Assembly: GCA_020634565.1 (NCBI GenBank)
Contig: JACKBN010000015.1
Coordinates: forward strand, 1 to 64,000
From: Ardenticatenaceae bacterium
GTDB lineage: Bacteria; Chloroflexota; Anaerolineae; Promineifilales; Promineifilaceae
Direction of reading: 5' to 3'
Length of the DNA: 64,000 nucleotides
Shown: piece by piece, positions 61,814 to 64,000 of the stretch
How positions within the stretch are numbered: position 1 is the first letter of the stretch
Layout of the letters: every line of letters begins with the position of its first letter
Notes under the pieces: model-generated
Told to the model about the DNA's origin: nothing
Databases searched by the model: none
The model's input: the letters and a program-made list of their open reading frames with translations, nothing else
Made by a program: the position numbers and the translations under genes

Positions 61814-63815
61814 GTAACCTTAACTCCTGGGCAATCGCCGACACAAAATCAAACAGTTGGTTAAACAACACGTATAAAATGTAGCCGGTCAGCACAAACA
61901 GCCCCATCGTGAACAGCGTAAGCAGCACATTGCGCACCGTCTCCGAAAAGGTGTAGTTGTGCACTTCCTTCACCATGATGAACAGCATGATGCCCATCCA
62001 CGCATACATCAAATTGAGCGAAAAGGTGTGCAGGAACACCTCATTCAGCGTCAGCAGGTTGGAAAGCAAGGCAATGGGCAACGCAAACAGCACGTAGGGA
62101 AACAAACTGTACGCCGTGCCGATAATCACGTCGCGCACTCGCCCCTCGCCATCGCTGATGGTGGAAACCAAATAGTTGGCCAAATTCCACAAAACGAGCA
62201 GCCCGCCAGTGATCACAATCTCATTTTCCACCCAGATGTCGGTGGTAGAAACGTACGGATTGAACACAAAAGCCGTTACGTACAGCGTGGCCACGCGCAC
62301 CACAATGACCCAAATGTAAATCAGGAAGGCAAACTTTAAGCTGCCCCGAAAATTGTGCTTGATGTAGTAAAAACTGTCGGCAGGCTGCTTGATGAAGCGG
62401 AACATGAAGACAAAATCATCAATCAGCTTGAAGCGGATGAGGTTGCGGAACCAATTCCGCAGCGGATCGGTCCAATGCTGCCGCTGATCGACCCGCTTGA
62501 ACAGCTGCAACACAATCGAAAATCCGAACAGTCCTACCAGGACGGAACTCAAATACCGCTGCAAAACCACGTTGCGCAGTTCCCAGAAGGCTTGGGAGTA
62601 GCCGTTGCGATCTTCGGCGTAGCGGTAATTTTCCAGGGCGCTGGGGTAGTTGCCTGCCTTGAAGTACGCATCGGCAATGCCCTGGTATGCCATGAGCAGC
62701 GAGCCATTGAAGTTGAGGATGTCCTCAAAGTAAGGCATCGCTTCGGCGTAATACCCTTCGATGTACAGCCGCACGCCTTCGTGCACTTCGCGGGCAAAGG
62801 AGGTGGTTTCGTACACCACCAGGGCGTTTTTGTCTTTGTCCAAGACGTAAATGTATTCGCCAAAGCGCTCGATAGCCGTTGGGTTTTTCAGCGTGCCCAA
62901 CCGCTGGTCGCCGTTGTCTCGTGCCCCAAAAAAGAACAACATCGTGCCGTTGAGGTCGTATTCCGCAATAAAACCATCGGCATCCACGGCCAAAACCAGG
63001 CCGTCTGCACTGGTGTCGATGTCGCGAAAGGTGGAGGAATCGTACGTTTCGGGGAAGATGTTTTTGCCGGAAATGGTGTAGCGGCGAATGCTCTCGCCCT
63101 CGTTGGTGCCTGCTGTCACGGTGAAGACCAGGGATTGGTCGTCGATGGTGAGGTTGGAGGGGGAAGCGGCTTCGTTTTTGATGAACTGATCCAGCTGTTC
63201 GTCGGTGAGGAACAGCCGCTGCAAAATCATTTTGAGCGACATGGTGGCCGAGTTGGCCCCAAAGTAGCCGATGAAGTTGCCGTTGGTGTTCATCTGCACG
63301 ATGCCATTCACGGAGCCTTCGCTGATGATGTACAGATTTTGGCGGGCGTCTACGGCGATTTTGCGGGGCAAGAATTCGCGGTTTTTGCCAAACAGGGGTT
63401 CAGACGGCCGTCCGAACGAGTTCACCACACTGCCATCCGCCGCAAAAATATAAATCATGTCCTGTCGGGCGTCGGCCACGTAAATGGTGCCCGCTTCATC
63501 GACAAACAGCCCGGTTGGCCCTTGCAGCTCTTCTTCGCCGTAGATGGTTTCTACTTCAAAATTGGCGTTGAGCTGGACGATACGGCCGTTTCCCGTGTCC
63601 GCCACATAAATTACCCCATCATCGGTAATGAACATGTCCTCGGCGCTGGAAATATCGAGATCGATTTCGTCGTAAGGCGTGTAGGCGTCCTGCGTGCGCA
63701 CCAACCAACCACGCGGCCCAATGGACCATGAGGTGTAGGGCGCATCGGCTTGGGTAGGAACGGCCGTTGCCAGAACGATTCCGATGACGAAGATGAGTAG
63801 AACTATCCGTTTCAT
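61806..63815 (-). CDS. NHL-repeat/TPR/Yip1 membrane protein of a sugar ABC locus
   Basis: The 669-residue protein has a signal peptide (IVLLIFVIGIVLATAVPTQA) and an extracellular NHL-type beta-propeller (DMFITDDGVIYVADTGNGRI, GLFVDEAGTIYVADARQDMI) to about 330. A short TPR-like segment follows (ADAYFKAGNYPSALENYRYA). One membrane helix near 430 and five more from about 490 form a Yip1-type domain (TAYSLFPYVLFALPIALLSN, LMYAWMGIMLFIMVKEVHNY). It is coupled by overlap to the DUF5696 gene and the permeases. Similar NHL-Yip1 fusions occur in sugar-transport loci; they may sense or organise the transport system, but this is inference. Confidence 0.82.
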   Translation of the reverse strand: MKRIVLLIFVIGIVLATAVPTQADAPYTSWSIGPRGWLVRTQDAYTPYDEIDLDISSAEDMFITDDGVIYVADTGNGRIVQLNANFEVETIYGEEELQGPTGLFVDEAGTIYVADARQDMIYIFAADGSVVNSFGRPSEPLFGKNREFLPRKIAVDARQNLYIISEGSVNGIVQMNTNGNFIGYFGANSATMSLKMILQRLFLTDEQLDQFIKNEAASPSNLTIDDQSLVFTVTAGTNEGESIRRYTISGKNIFPETYDSSTFRDIDTSADGLVLAVDADGFIAEYDLNGTMLFFFGARDNGDQRLGTLKNPTAIERFGEYIYVLDKDKNALVVYETTSFAREVHEGVRLYIEGYYAEAMPYFEDILNFNGSLLMAYQGIADAYFKAGNYPSALENYRYAEDRNGYSQAFWELRNVVLQRYLSSVLVGLFGFSIVLQLFKRVDQRQHWTDPLRNWFRNLIRFKLIDDFVFMFRFIKQPADSFYYIKHNFRGSLKFAFLIYIWVIVVRVATLYVTAFVFNPYVSTTDIWVENEIVITGGLLVLWNLANYLVSTISDGEGRVRDVIIGTAYSLFPYVLFALPIALLSNLLTLNEVFLHTFSLNLMYAWMGIMLFIMVKEVHNYTFSETVRNVLLTLFTMGLFVLTGYILYVLFNQLFDFVSAIAQELRLRG

Positions 63816-63830
63816 GAGTTCGAGTTAGTA

Positions 63831-63993
63831 ATTGAGTAATTCGTAATTTGTAATTGGTTGTAATTACTCATAGGACTTACGAAATTAGCCATAAGATTGG
63901 ACCAATTTAATTGCAGAGCCTGTAAATTATTCTCGGCTGAAATTGGTCCAATCTGCGTATGTTCTAACTTAATTACCAATTACCCAATTACTA
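63831..63993. repeat. AT-rich GTAATT-word hairpin enclosing a 61-bp element
   Basis: GTTAGTAATTGAGTAATTCG and TAATTTGTAATTGGTTG (63828-63860) are complementary to AATTACCAATTACCCAATTA (63970-63989). Between them lies the 61-bp element copy 3. The same GTAATT words form the hairpin at 5321-5407. This spacer precedes the Yip1-like gene and runs into the window edge. Confidence 0.6.
63894..63954. repeat. 61-bp inverted-repeat element, copy 3
   Basis: Arms AGATTGGACCAATTT (63894-63908) and its exact complement (63940-63954) enclose 31 bp. The arms are identical to copy 2 (17884-17944) and differ from copy 1 (13814-13874) by paired, compensatory changes. Confidence 0.85.
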
Positions 63994-64000
63994 CTTCAGT

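Noticed and set aside
62355..63731. Plus-strand open frame of 458 codons opposite the Yip1-like gene
   Set aside because: No recognisable domains or start context; the minus strand encodes NHL repeats, TPR and membrane helices and is coupled to its neighbour.

Overview
The window looks like a stretch of a Chloroflexota chromosome, probably an Anaerolineae-type lineage. This is inferred from gene content, not from a marker gene: a giant MalT/BTAD-type regulator, many secreted proteins with Thr/Pro-rich 'TATNTP' linkers, GT-C glycosyltransferases, and a glycoside-hydrolase and ABC-transporter inventory. There is no rRNA, tRNA, CRISPR array or transposase that I could find. About 45 protein genes fill the window; most spacers are short and many carry hairpin-forming repeats.

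Layout. 0-5.3 kb (minus): a FAH-family hydrolase, two paralogous unrecognised P-loop ATPases flanking an unknown 184-residue protein, and a ThDP enzyme. 5.3-6.9 kb: a repeat-rich zone around an atypical FGE-fold gene. 6.9-13.8 kb: an AraC regulator, HisC, a large MalT/HEAT/BTAD regulator, a tiny ORF and a lipoprotein. 13.9-17.7 kb: a large secreted ExeM/NucH-like nuclease. 18-25.7 kb: two divergent sugar units (SMP-30 plus GH43; Gfo/Idh, GH20 and GH31). 25.8-31 kb: a pilin-like protein, a MarR-MhqO-MhqD-VOC cluster resembling quinone/aromatic stress operons, and a divergent 4-hydroxybutyryl-CoA dehydratase-like gene, with a perfect 24-bp palindrome between the divergent units. 31-38.9 kb: a HEPN-like/SH3b membrane protein, a Lon-like protease, a GT87-like mannosyltransferase, a histidine kinase and PsuG. 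39-48.5 kb: a ParB-like protein, a CBM48 protein, a parvulin lipoprotein, a PPC-repeat lipoprotein, an LCP protein and a GT39-like glycosyltransferase. 48.5-63.8 kb (minus): a carbohydrate locus with Yip1/NHL protein, DUF5696, two ABC permeases, two GH144-like (PF10091) proteins, a LacI regulator, GH35 and GH3. Its arrangement suggests uptake and breakdown of a beta-glucan, possibly beta-1,2-glucan; the solute-binding protein is probably beyond the right edge.

The strongest unexplained signal is genome-scale rather than a single gene. The palindrome ACGGCCGT, often as AACGGCCGTT, occurs about 125 times by hand count in 64 kb, on average every ~500 bp, in coding sequence in all frames and in spacers. 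About one or two would be expected by chance. It resembles the HIP1 phenomenon of cyanobacteria but has a different sequence. Superimposed are several small palindromic repeat families: three exact 61-bp elements with 15-bp inverted ends, a pair of 33-bp hairpins of which one sits in frame inside an ATPase gene, a 195-bp MITE-like element, and about ten spacer hairpins built from iterated short words.
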